Shown piece by piece: positions 1 through 5,675 of a stretch of DNA of 5,675 nucleotides. The DNA is from Myxococcales bacterium (GTDB lineage Bacteria > Myxococcota > Polyangia > Fen-1088). Positions within the stretch are counted from its first letter, which is position 1. Each line of letters begins with the position of its first letter. The notes under the pieces are model-generated. The model did not search any database, had not been told where the DNA came from, and saw only the letters and a list, made by a program, of their open reading frames with translations. The DNA is taken from NCBI GenBank assembly GCA_003159055.1, contig PMLH01000595.1:1-5675 (forward strand), given 5' to 3'. Position numbers and translations under genes: made by a program.

Positions 1-67
1 AAGCTCGGCCGCTCCCCACGCGTCAGCCTTTCCGACTGCTCCCCCGACCTGATACTCTCAGCGAGCT

Positions 68-946
68 TTGTCATTGTTGCCCCTCTTTCCCCGTCTTGCG
101 CTGCTGGGCGTCGGCTACATCGGCGGCTCGGCCGTGTTGGCGGCCCGCCAGGCTGGGCTGGTTGGGCGTGTCGTCGGTTACGACGTCTCGGCCAGCGCCG
201 GCGCCACCGGCCAGCAGATGGGCGTCCTCGACGCCAGCGTGTCGACCCTTGCCGAAGCGGTCCGCGACGCAAGCCTGGTGCTGCTGGCAGCTCCAGTGCG
301 AAGCTTGGAGGACATCCTCCGGGAATTGGGAAATGTGCTGCCGACCGACGCCACGGTCATCGACGTCGGCAGCGTCAAGACAGGTGTTGTCGCAGCGGCC
401 GAAGCTTCCCTGCCAGCAGGGCAATTCGTCGCCTGTCATCCGATGGCGGGGGCAGAGTTCAGTGGCGTCGAATGCGCAGATGCCGGAATCTTTTCGGGGC
501 GGGTCTGCTTCCTTTGCCCTCCCAGCCACGTCGCGCCTCGGGCCCTGGCTGCCGCGCAGTCGTTCTGGGCTGGGATTGGCTGCCGCGTGATCGCCATCGA
601 TCCGCAAACCCACGATCGCCTGATGGCGGCGCAGAGTCATCTCCCGCATGTGGCTGCATACGCGCTCGCGGGCTCGTTGGTTCCGTCGCTTTCCTTCCTG
701 GCCAACACGACCAACGAAGCGAGCCCGACCACCAGCCTGCGCGACACGACCCGAATCGCAGCCTCAAGCCCGGCGGTGTGGCGCGACATCCTCTTGGCGA
801 ACGCCGAGAACCTTGTGCCACTGATGGAAGAGCTGGAAATCAACGTGCGCGACCTCAAAGTCGCGGTGGCGAAGGGCGACGCCGCGGAGCTGGAGCGCCT
901 CTTGGCGAAGGGGCAATCCGCACGGCAGCAGTTGGTCAAGGGATGA
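68..946 (+). CDS. tyrA: Prephenate/arogenate dehydrogenase (TyrA family)
   Basis: Oxidative decarboxylation of prephenate (or arogenate) on the tyrosine branch, cytoplasmic. Seen in the 292-residue product: an N-terminal Rossmann motif GVGYIGGS (14-21); an Asp at the end of the second strand (VVGYDV, Asp39), which favours NAD over NADP; DVGSVKTG (99-106); HPMAGAE (124-130) with the conserved His124; THDRLMAAQSHLPH (181-194) with His182, His191 and His194; and DTTRIAASSPAVW (226-238) with Arg229 and Trp238. These are the family's catalytic and substrate-binding blocks. The length fits a stand-alone dehydrogenase with no ACT domain and no fused chorismate mutase, so feedback control by a C-terminal ACT domain is unlikely. 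The start is uncertain: TTG at 68 follows an in-frame stop at 50-52, but TTG at 74 or 77 is equally possible and no strong ribosome binding site is visible. The 3' end overlaps the next gene by ATGA. Prephenate versus arogenate preference cannot be read from the sequence. Confidence 0.95.
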   Translation: MSLLPLFPRLALLGVGYIGGSAVLAARQAGLVGRVVGYDVSASAGATGQQMGVLDASVSTLAEAVRDASLVLLAAPVRSLEDILRELGNVLPTDATVIDVGSVKTGVVAAAEASLPAGQFVACHPMAGAEFSGVECADAGIFSGRVCFLCPPSHVAPRALAAAQSFWAGIGCRVIAIDPQTHDRLMAAQSHLPHVAAYALAGSLVPSLSFLANTTNEASPTTSLRDTTRIAASSPAVWRDILLANAENLVPLMEELEINVRDLKVAVAKGDAAELERLLAKGQSARQQLVKG

Positions 947-1980
947 AGCGAGATTTTCGAGGGCTGTCGGGTTTGGCCAAGGTTCTGCTGTTGGTTCTTG
1001 GGGCCAGCTGCGCGGAATCGGCCGCTGGCGCGCCCGGTCCGGCGCCGGACGAGCGGGTGATGCTCGACGAAGACGACGTCTGGGCGATGGTTCCGGCCGA
1101 AGCGGACTTGGTGCTCTTCGCTGACCTGGCGAAGTTGCGCCAGTCGCCGTGGACGCGCGCGAGCTTCGACAAGGTTTCGCCAGCCGATGCTGCCGCAAAC
1201 GACCCCGGCCTGGGCCCGATCCGGAGCATGGACCGGGTGGTATTTGCCAAGCTGCCGAGCTTGCGCGACGGGGCCAGCGTTCTTGTCGCGCAAGGGAAAG
1301 TCGACCGCGAGGGCTTGCGCAAGGGATTCCGAGGCAGCGGCGAAAGGATCGAGGGTTCGACCTACCGTGGCGCCGAGCTACTGGTGCGCGGCGATGAAGC
1401 CATGGCGTTCGTCGGAAAGAGCATCGCGATTTCGGGCTTTGCCCTCGCGGTGCGTGCCGCTATCGATTGCCACATGGGCATCGCGCCTGGGATCCAATCC
1501 GAGGCGTGGCTCAAGCGTCTTCGCAGTGAGATCGACCGAGGCAGGGCGTCGACCGTGCCGGTGGTTTCCCTCTACGTTCGCTTGCAACCTGCTACGCGGG
1601 AAGCGTTGAAGCAGGAGATGGGCGAAGGCGAGGCCCTGGAGGAGTTTGGCGGCCGTATCGATCTGGACGCGGATCTTGATGTGACGGCAACGGGGGTGGT
1701 TCGCACCGAGATGCAGGCCCGTGACCTGGCGGCTCGACTTGTCGAGCGCATCCGCGAGGTGAGAACCCGGCCGCTCGTGGCCGCCTTTGGGCTGGGCAGC
1801 GTGCTCGATTCCCTGCGTCTTTCGGCGAAAGATAGCCGCGTGCAAGCAAGCCTTCACGTGTCGGAAAGAGAACGAAGCGAGATTTCCACCAGGATGAGCA
1901 TCGTGGCCGAGACACTTGCCAAGATGCGGGCAGAAAAGACCAGCGACGACAAGCCGAACCAGGAGAGGCAGCAACCATGA
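943..1980 (+). CDS. Exported protein of unknown function between tyrA and aroA
   Basis: Not recognised with certainty. The 345-residue product begins with a short basic segment (K2, R3, R6), then a hydrophobic stretch (about 11-22) ending in LGASC with Cys23, then an Ala/Pro/Gly-rich stretch. This is an export signal: either a weak lipobox (Cys23 lipidated) or a signal peptidase I site near residue 30. The mature part is alpha/beta-like in appearance. It has MVPAEADLVLFADLAKLRQSPW (49-70), a GKVDREGLRKGF segment (118-129), and a region around 141-175 (a YRGAELL motif, then a VGKSIAISG turn). The tail from about 310 is charged and hydrophilic. The 'VP..A....ADLAKLR.SPW' start recalls DUF3352-like bacterial surface proteins, but this is a resemblance only. 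The ATG at 943 overlaps the tyrA stop. An open frame continues upstream to 472 only because it runs antisense to codon choice inside tyrA; the signal peptide and the ATGA junction decide for 943. The gene also overlaps aroA by ATGA, which implies coupled expression with the aromatic genes. Confidence 0.8.
   Translation: MKRDFRGLSGLAKVLLLVLGASCAESAAGAPGPAPDERVMLDEDDVWAMVPAEADLVLFADLAKLRQSPWTRASFDKVSPADAAANDPGLGPIRSMDRVVFAKLPSLRDGASVLVAQGKVDREGLRKGFRGSGERIEGSTYRGAELLVRGDEAMAFVGKSIAISGFALAVRAAIDCHMGIAPGIQSEAWLKRLRSEIDRGRASTVPVVSLYVRLQPATREALKQEMGEGEALEEFGGRIDLDADLDVTATGVVRTEMQARDLAARLVERIREVRTRPLVAAFGLGSVLDSLRLSAKDSRVQASLHVSERERSEISTRMSIVAETLAKMRAEKTSDDKPNQERQQP
1961..1966 (+). promoter_or_regulatory. 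Ribosome binding site of aroA
   Basis: AGGAGA (within AGGAGAGG) lies about ten bases before the ATG at 1977, inside the last codons of the upstream gene. It supports this start for aroA over internal ATG or GTG codons. Confidence 0.6.
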
Positions 1981-3341
1981 ACGCGGATTCGAACACGCCG
2001 CACGAAACCCTACGCGTACGTCGCAGCCCAGCCTTGCGTGGCGTGTGCAGCGTGCCCGGGGACAAGTCCATCTCGCATCGGGCTCTGCTCTTCGGCGCGC
2101 TTTGCCGAGGCACGGTCGAGATTCGCGGGCTTGGCCTTGGGGGTGACAACGCTTCCACGGCCGGCGCTTTGCGGGCCCTGGGTGTTCCCATTCGTGTTTC
2201 CGGCGCCTCCGCATCGGTGGAAGGGGTCGGCTTTGCGGGGCTGCGCGAGGCGGCCAGCGCGCTCGATTGTGGAAACTCAGGGACCACCATGCGGATGTTC
2301 TGCGGGCTCCTCGCGGGCCGCCCGTTCCAAAGCACGCTGGCGGGGGATCCGTCCTTGTCCAGGCGTCCGATGGGGCGCGTGGCGAAGCCGTTGCGTTTGA
2401 TGGGCGCGCAGATCGAGGGCCGGATCGACCCCGCCAATCGCGATCGCCTTCTGCCACCGATCGTGATTCGTGGCGGGAAACTGCAAGGGATTGACTACGC
2501 GCTGCCGGTTGCGAGCGCACAGCTCAAGAGCGCGCTGGTGTTGGCGGGCCTGCAGGCGACGGGGAAGACCCGCCTCGAGGAACCTGGGCTTTCGCGCGAC
2601 CACACCGAGCGGATGCTGCGCTTTCTGGGTGCGCCGATTCGAGCCAACGCAGAGACCAGACAGATCGAGGTCGATCCCGCGGGCTGGAATGGCGAGCTTG
2701 AGGCGATGACGGTGGAGGTGCCCGGCGATTTGTCCTCGGCGGCGTTTCTTCTGGTCGCGGCCGCCGTGGTGCCCGGAAGCGACGTCACCGTCGAGCACGT
2801 GGGGCTCAACCCGACCCGCACCGGCGTCCTGGACGTGCTGCGCGCGATGTCCGCCAGCATCGAGGTGGTTGAGACTGGACAGGCCATGGGCGAGCCGATG
2901 GGGCGGGTGCGGGTGCGGTGGGCGGGCCCGCTGCGTGCGACCAAGATCTCGGGCGAGCTGGCCTTGCGCTCGATCGATGAGATCCCGGCGCTGGCCGTGG
3001 CCTGCGCGCTCGCCGTGGGACGCTCTGAGCTTTCGGACCTCGGCGAGCTGCGAGTGAAAGAGTCCGACCGCATCGCCTGCATCGCCCGCGAGCTGGAGCG
3101 GGCCGGCATCAAGGTCGAACAATCGCCGGATGGCTTCACGGTGGCTGGCAGCGGAGGCCTGCCGCCCAAGGGTGGCGAGGTGAAGCCTGACCGAGACCAC
3201 CGCATTGCCATGGCGGGAGCCGTCTTGGGCATGCTGTCGGAGGAAGAGACGACCGTGCCGAGCGAGGACATCGCCACGTCCTTTCCGACCTTCGCGGATT
3301 TGCTGCAGGGCCTGGGCGCGGATGTGAGCGTGAAACGGTAG
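1977..3341 (+). CDS. aroA: 3-phosphoshikimate 1-carboxyvinyltransferase (EPSP synthase), class II type
   Basis: Transfers enolpyruvyl from PEP to shikimate-3-phosphate, the sixth step of the shikimate pathway, in the cytoplasm. The 454-residue product has all expected blocks in order: PGDKSISHR (27-35; Lys30 binds PEP and S3P), GNSGTTMR (99-106), LAGDPSLSRRPMGR (121-134), PVASAQLKSALVLAGL (177-192), RDHTER (207-212), NPTR (278-281), IDEIPALA with Asp334 as the likely catalytic acid/base, RVKESDR (359-365, Glu362), DRDHRIAM (405-412) and SFPTF (435-439). The four sub-motifs GDKS, SAQLK, RDHTE and NPTR are those used to define class II enzymes (Bacillus/CP4 side), as opposed to the E. coli class I enzyme. 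Length is slightly above the usual 430-445. The gene starts at an ATGA overlap with the upstream gene and ends just before a large hairpin. The cmk gene often found after aroA in related genomes is not here; a minus-strand gene follows instead. Confidence 0.97.
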   Translation: MNADSNTPHETLRVRRSPALRGVCSVPGDKSISHRALLFGALCRGTVEIRGLGLGGDNASTAGALRALGVPIRVSGASASVEGVGFAGLREAASALDCGNSGTTMRMFCGLLAGRPFQSTLAGDPSLSRRPMGRVAKPLRLMGAQIEGRIDPANRDRLLPPIVIRGGKLQGIDYALPVASAQLKSALVLAGLQATGKTRLEEPGLSRDHTERMLRFLGAPIRANAETRQIEVDPAGWNGELEAMTVEVPGDLSSAAFLLVAAAVVPGSDVTVEHVGLNPTRTGVLDVLRAMSASIEVVETGQAMGEPMGRVRVRWAGPLRATKISGELALRSIDEIPALAVACALAVGRSELSDLGELRVKESDRIACIARELERAGIKVEQSPDGFTVAGSGGLPPKGGEVKPDRDHRIAMAGAVLGMLSEEETTVPSEDIATSFPTFADLLQGLGADVSVKR

Positions 3342-3383
3342 CCGGAACCGAGGGCCGGAAGCCGAATCCGGCTACGGTTCCGG
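3338..3383. terminator. GC-rich nested inverted repeat, probable bidirectional terminator
   Basis: The 57-base gap between convergent aroA and the lipoprotein gene holds strong dyad symmetry. The 9-base arm CCGGAACCG (3342-3350) is perfectly complementary to CGGTTCCGG (3375-3383). Inside it GCCGGA (3354-3359) pairs with TCCGGC (3367-3372) around a 7-base loop. A competing fold pairs GTAGCCGG (3338-3345), which includes the aroA stop, with CCGGCTAC (3368-3375). There is no long T-tract on either side, so a classical intrinsic terminator is not fully met. The position between two converging genes is the main argument for a terminator role; an interspersed palindromic (REP-like) unit is the alternative. 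Confidence 0.5.
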
Positions 3384-3398
3384 ATGCACGACCAGCTG

Positions 3399-3863
3399 CT
3401 AGAGCTTTTGCAGGTCCGCTGATTCGGTGGCGGTGCAAGTCTCGCTCACACCACCCTCCGTGTAGGCCGCGGTGAATGTCGTGCTCAGGTGCGCGGTCTT
3501 GCCATCGGCGGTCGAGAAGACGACCGCGCTGAATGTGTCGACTTCCGTGCTGGTAGCGTCCGTCGTGGTACACATCTGAGAGGGGGGTGCACTGGCGGTT
3601 CCGCCGCTTACAGTGAGCTTCAGGGAGCACTGGCTGTCAACCACCACCAAGTCGGATGTGCTGCCGGCGCTGACTGTGACGTTTCCGGTCACGGCCTGAG
3701 TGCTCGTCGCCAGCCCGGGGCAATTGATAGTTAGCGTGCCCGAGGTGAACTGCCAGGTTCCAACGAACTTCGAGCTGTCCGTCGAGCTACTGCCGCAGCT
3801 AGCCAGCCCGAGGGCAGACACCATTACCAAAGCCGTCATGATCCAAGTTAACGTAGATCGCAT
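3399..3863 (-). CDS. Small Ser/Thr-rich lipoprotein of unknown function
   Basis: The 154-residue product starts with a typical lipoprotein signal: a short basic N-terminus (R2), a hydrophobic core (about 5-19) and the lipobox LASC with Cys23, followed by a GSSSTDSS linker. The mature part is about 37 percent Ser plus Thr, with alternating small polar and hydrophobic residues that suggest beta strands. It carries four further cysteines (48, 79, 98, 143) that could form two disulfides outside the cytoplasm. A GTW motif (35-37) opens the folded part, as in lipocalin-like barrels, but the rest does not prove that fold. Aspartate at position +2 is absent (Gly24), so outer-membrane sorting is likely if the usual rule holds. 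No enzymatic motif is visible. It is monocistronic and convergent with aroA. Proteins of this style are common in myxobacteria-like genomes (inference from general knowledge). Confidence 0.85.
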   Translation of the reverse strand: MRSTLTWIMTALVMVSALGLASCGSSSTDSSKFVGTWQFTSGTLTINCPGLATSTQAVTGNVTVSAGSTSDLVVVDSQCSLKLTVSGGTASAPPSQMCTTTDATSTEVDTFSAVVFSTADGKTAHLSTTFTAAYTEGGVSETCTATESADLQKL

Positions 3864-3868
3864 ACTCT

Positions 3869-3874
3869 CTCCTT
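3869..3874 (-). promoter_or_regulatory. Ribosome binding site of the small lipoprotein gene
   Basis: On the minus strand AAGGAG lies five bases before the ATG at 3863, inside GAAGGAGAGAG. It is a strong, well-spaced Shine-Dalgarno sequence that fixes the start and supports the gene as real. Confidence 0.7.
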
Positions 3875-3896
3875 CGTGTTTTGTGAAGTAGCCCGA

Positions 3897-3923
3897 ACCC
3901 TATCCTGGCACCGGACCAATCAA
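3897..3923 (-). promoter_or_regulatory. Weak candidate promoter of the small lipoprotein gene
   Basis: On the minus strand TTGATT (3918-3923) is followed after 15 bases by TAGGGT (3897-3902), about 34 bases before the start codon. Both hexamers are partial sigma-70 matches and the spacing is shorter than the preferred 17, so this is only a suggestion based on position. Confidence 0.2.
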
Positions 3924-4169
3924 CCCAGCCGTCACGCCACATCCATCTGGAGAGCGTGCGTCGTTCAGCCACGATGCTTTGCGGGAAGCTAGCAGACCTC
4001 CGCAGAAAAGGATAGGCGCCGCTACCGTATGCGCCCGCCGGGTGTCTCGTCGGCTTGAACACGCTCGGGAGGCCCAAGGGGCGAATTGCGGGCAGCAGGT
4101 GGAAGCCGAGGCCGAACCGGCAACAGAAACGGTTCAGGTAGACTGCGCGCGCCGGACGATGTAGGGGTG

Positions 4170-4177
4170 AAGGAGGT
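4170..4177 (+). promoter_or_regulatory. Full-length Shine-Dalgarno sequence directly abutting the peptidase start codon
   Basis: AAGGAGGT matches the 16S rRNA 3' end over eight bases but ends immediately before ATG 4178, leaving no normal spacer (usually 5-9 bases). No other start codon that keeps a usable signal peptide lies at the right distance downstream, so the ATG remains the best choice. Confidence 0.55.
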
Positions 4178-4894
4178 ATGGGCCTCGGAAGACTCCGCCC
4201 CGGACTGTTGTTTTGTTGCTTGGCAGCTCTCGGCTGTGGAAGCACGGAGCGCCGCGCCGACCAGCCCCTGCACAGCGAGCACCTGCCGGGCACCTGGCAC
4301 ATCGTCGCGCAGGGGGAAACCTCAGCGTCCATCGCTCGCCAGACGGGCATTCCCCTCGAGGATTTCTTGGAAATCAACGGGCTTCGCAAGAACGAGGCGC
4401 TGGAACCGGGCCGGCCCGTATTCGTTCTCGCGGCCCCGGAAAAGAACAACAGCCCCGAGGCTGTCCCGTCTACGAACAGCGCTCCTCCTCCGCCGGGAGG
4501 CGCCACCTCGAACGCCCCTCTGCGCTGGCCCGTCGCCACGCCTCGACTGAGCTCGCTGTTCGGCAAGCGCTGGGGCAAGGATCACGAGGGAATCGACATG
4601 GCTGCCCCGATAGGAACCCCGGTCTACGCAGCGGCCGGCGGCACCGTGATCTACGCGGGCGACCAGGTGCGCGGCTACGGCAACATGGTGGTGATCCGCC
4701 ACGGTGACGGCTTGGTCACCGTCTATGCGCACAATTCCGTGCTGTTGGTTCACGCTGGCGATGGCGTGACGGTCGGCCAAGAAATCGCACGGGTGGGGGA
4801 CACCGGACGCTCGACGGCCCCGCACCTGCATTTCGAAGTTCGCCGTGGAGAAACCCCGCAGGATCCGATGCAGTTCTTGCCCGGTTTGAAGTAG
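4178..4894 (+). CDS. LysM and M23 (LytM) peptidoglycan endopeptidase lipoprotein, NlpD/EnvC-like
   Basis: Probably binds and cuts (or regulates cutting of) peptidoglycan in the periplasm. The 238-residue product has a signal peptide (1-19) with lipobox-type ALGC and Cys20 followed by GS. A LysM domain (about 39-86) contains WHIVAQGETSASIARQTG, an EINGL block and an L.PG.P.F.L ending. A Pro/Ser/Ala-rich linker (about 87-114) and an M23 domain (115-236) follow. The M23 zinc ligands are present: HEGID (His136, Asp140) and HLHFE (His216, His218), plus YAHN (His185). It is therefore predicted to be a catalytically active metallopeptidase, unlike E. coli NlpD, whose LytM domain has lost these residues and only activates an amidase. 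The architecture (lipoprotein, one LysM, C-terminal LytM) is that of NlpD. Apt follows after nine bases, so the two are likely co-transcribed. The specific substrate bond cannot be read from sequence. Confidence 0.93.
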   Translation: MGLGRLRPGLLFCCLAALGCGSTERRADQPLHSEHLPGTWHIVAQGETSASIARQTGIPLEDFLEINGLRKNEALEPGRPVFVLAAPEKNNSPEAVPSTNSAPPPPGGATSNAPLRWPVATPRLSSLFGKRWGKDHEGIDMAAPIGTPVYAAAGGTVIYAGDQVRGYGNMVVIRHGDGLVTVYAHNSVLLVHAGDGVTVGQEIARVGDTGRSTAPHLHFEVRRGETPQDPMQFLPGLK

Positions 4895-4903
4895 AAGACG
4901 GCC

Positions 4904-5431
4904 ATGCCAAGTCCATCCGATCTTCGGTCCCTGATCCGCGACATTCCGGACTTTCCGAAACCCGGCGTTCTTTTCCGTGACGTGCCGCCGTTGCTCGGCA
5001 ACGGGCCGGCCTTTCGTTTGTGCATCCGGCAGCTGAGCGAGCGGATTGCGGCGCAAAGGCCGCAGATGATCGCCGGGATCGAATCGCGCGGTTTCATCTT
5101 CGGCGCCAACGTTGCGGTCGAGCTGGGCATCGGGTTCGTCCCCATCCGCAAGCCCGGCAAGCTGCCGTGGAAGACGCGGCAGGAACGCTATGACCTCGAA
5201 TACGGGACAGACGCCATCGAGATTCACGAAGACGCCTTCGCGCCCGGCACGCGCGTGGCGCTGGTCGATGACCTCCTCGCCACCGGCGGCACCGCTGGCG
5301 CCGCCATCAAGCTTCTGCAGCACCTGGACGGCAAAGTCGTGGTCGCCAGTTTTGTTATCGAGCTCGACTTCCTCGAAGGCCGCAAGCGCTTGGGCGACGT
5401 GCCCGTCGAAGTGCTGGTCAGTTACGCCTGA
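4904..5431 (+). CDS. apt: Adenine phosphoribosyltransferase
   Basis: Converts adenine plus PRPP to AMP and pyrophosphate (purine salvage, cytoplasmic). The 175-residue product has the family's usual length. It shows RDIPDFPKPGVLFRDVPPLL (12-31), the near-invariant N-terminal block; GIESRGFIFG (58-67), adenine side; the flexible-loop segment RKPGKLPWKT (82-91) followed by YDLEYGTD (96-103); and the PRPP-binding signature VALVDDLLATGGT (118-130) with the Asp122-Asp123 pair. No domain is missing. The ATG at 4904 lies nine bases after the peptidase stop with only a weak GAAG-type ribosome site, consistent with expression from the upstream promoter. The stop is one base from the stop of the opposing dtd gene. 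Confidence 0.97.
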   Translation: MPSPSDLRSLIRDIPDFPKPGVLFRDVPPLLGNGPAFRLCIRQLSERIAAQRPQMIAGIESRGFIFGANVAVELGIGFVPIRKPGKLPWKTRQERYDLEYGTDAIEIHEDAFAPGTRVALVDDLLATGGTAGAAIKLLQHLDGKVVVASFVIELDFLEGRKRLGDVPVEVLVSYA

Positions 5432-5432
5432 T

Positions 5433-5675
5433 CTACTCGCCGACCAGGGCGCCGCCGCGGGCCTGTAGGATGAACGTGACCGGGCCGTCGTTGACCAGCT
5501 CGACCTTCATATCGGCGGCGAAGCGGCCGGTGGCGACTTCGATGCCCTCGCTGCGGATGCGTTCGGCCACGCCTTCGTAGAGCCTCTGGGCCAGGGCGGG
5601 ATCCTCCGCGCGATCGAAGCTAGGCCGGTTGCCCTTGCGGGTCGAGCCGGCAAGGGTGAACTGGCTGACGACCAG
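5433..5675 (-). CDS. dtd: D-aminoacyl-tRNA deacylase, C-terminal part (cut by window edge)
   Basis: Hydrolyses D-aminoacyl-tRNAs (for example D-Tyr-tRNA), protecting translation from D-amino acids; cytoplasmic homodimer. Reading the minus strand from the window edge gives 80 residues ending in GGALVGE and a TAG stop. The fragment opens with [20 protein letters not shown], which carries the SQFTL catalytic block (with its Thr). Further on are [12 protein letters not shown] and [10 protein letters not shown], the latter with the Gly-cisPro motif (GPVT) that rejects L-amino acids. The family is about 145-150 residues, so roughly the first 65-70 residues lie beyond position 5675 and the start codon is not seen. 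The tail after VTFIL is a few residues longer than in E. coli Dtd. It converges on apt with one base between stops. Confidence 0.93.
   Translation of the reverse strand: MVVSQFTLAGSTRKGNRPSFDRAEDPALAQRLYEGVAERIRSEGIEVATGRFAADMKVELVNDGPVTFILQARGGALVGE

Larger units (their letters stand above)
3864..4177. other. Divergent intergenic region, no gene recognised
   Basis: These 314 bases separate the minus-strand lipoprotein gene from the plus-strand peptidase gene, so they must hold at least two outward promoters. Visible items are the octamer AGGATAGG once on each strand (minus 3899-3906, plus 4009-4016), and a small hairpin GAACCG (4114-4119) / CGGTTC (4130-4135) with a 10-base loop in the likely leader of the peptidase gene. 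Open frames crossing it lack a ribosome binding site and a recognisable product. I found no tRNA, RNase P, SRP RNA or riboswitch signature. Confidence 0.6.

Noticed and set aside
2..52. Open frame ending in TGA at 50-52 that could be the tail of an upstream gene
   Set aside because: Only 16 codons (Ala/Pro/Ser-rich) are visible and nothing in them is recognisable; any 50-base GC-rich stretch could give this. It remains possible that a gene ends here just before tyrA.
472..942. Upstream extension of the exported-protein frame, giving a 502-residue reading
   Set aside because: It lies wholly inside tyrA in another frame, is Arg/Pro/Gly-rich as expected of shadow frames in GC-rich DNA, and would bury the signal peptide that starts at 943.
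1378..2520. Long minus-strand open frame (380 codons) across the exported-protein gene and aroA
   Set aside because: Antisense to well-supported genes, with Arg/Pro/Ser-rich shadow composition, no recognisable domain and no ribosome site.
2277..3277. Two long minus-strand open frames antisense to aroA
   Set aside because: Shadows of aroA codon bias; aroA is unambiguous from its motifs.
3979..4164. Small plus-strand open frame (61 codons, TTG start) upstream of the peptidase gene
   Set aside because: No Shine-Dalgarno sequence, no recognisable product and highly basic shadow-like composition; more likely leader sequence.
4020..4177. Possible structured RNA (tRNA T-arm-like GGTTCAGG, RNase P-like ACAGAA)
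   Set aside because: The short matches are not backed by paired arms, a CCA end or the other conserved RNase P blocks.
3799..4578. Minus-strand open frame (259 codons) across the divergent intergenic region
   Set aside because: Overlaps the lipoprotein and the peptidase gene in conflicting frames, has low-complexity Arg/Pro/Ser content and no ribosome site. The two overlapped genes have clear signal peptides and domains.

Overview
The window looks like chromosome from a GC-rich bacterium. The best guess is a delta-proteobacterial or Myxococcota-type organism. This rests on GC-rich codon third positions, several lipoprotein signal peptides, a Ser/Thr-rich small lipoprotein, a tyrA...aroA order, and a class II (Bacillus/CP4-like) EPSP synthase. 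The assignment is inferred from style and gene order and was not tested by a search. No mobile element, CRISPR array, rRNA or tRNA is visible.

Layout: (1) Positions 68-3341 hold a tightly packed plus-strand block for aromatic amino acid synthesis: tyrA (prephenate/arogenate dehydrogenase), an unrecognised exported protein of 345 residues, and aroA (EPSP synthase). Both junctions are four-base ATGA overlaps, so the three genes are probably co-transcribed and translationally coupled. (2) Positions 3338-3383 carry a GC-rich, partly nested inverted repeat between convergent genes, probably a bidirectional terminator. (3) Positions 3399-3863 (minus strand) encode a small Ser/Thr-rich lipoprotein with four cysteines besides the lipidated one. 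(4) A divergent intergenic region of 314 bases follows (3864-4177). (5) Positions 4178-5431 (plus strand) hold a LysM + M23 peptidase lipoprotein and then apt (adenine phosphoribosyltransferase), nine bases apart. (6) The window ends inside a minus-strand gene recognisable as dtd (D-aminoacyl-tRNA deacylase). Only its C-terminal 80 residues are present, and its stop codon lies one base from the apt stop.

Functionally, TyrA and AroA belong to the shikimate/tyrosine pathway: AroA makes EPSP upstream of chorismate, and TyrA acts after chorismate mutase. The protein between them carries an export signal and has no evident enzymatic tie to that pathway. The peptidase acts on peptidoglycan outside the cytoplasmic membrane. 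Apt (purine salvage) and Dtd (removal of D-amino acids from tRNA) are cytoplasmic housekeeping enzymes. The window is mostly ordinary. The points most worth a second look are the exported protein embedded in the aromatic operon, the class II AroA with a glycine at the glyphosate-pocket position, the palindromic element after aroA, and the Shine-Dalgarno sequence that directly abuts the peptidase start codon.
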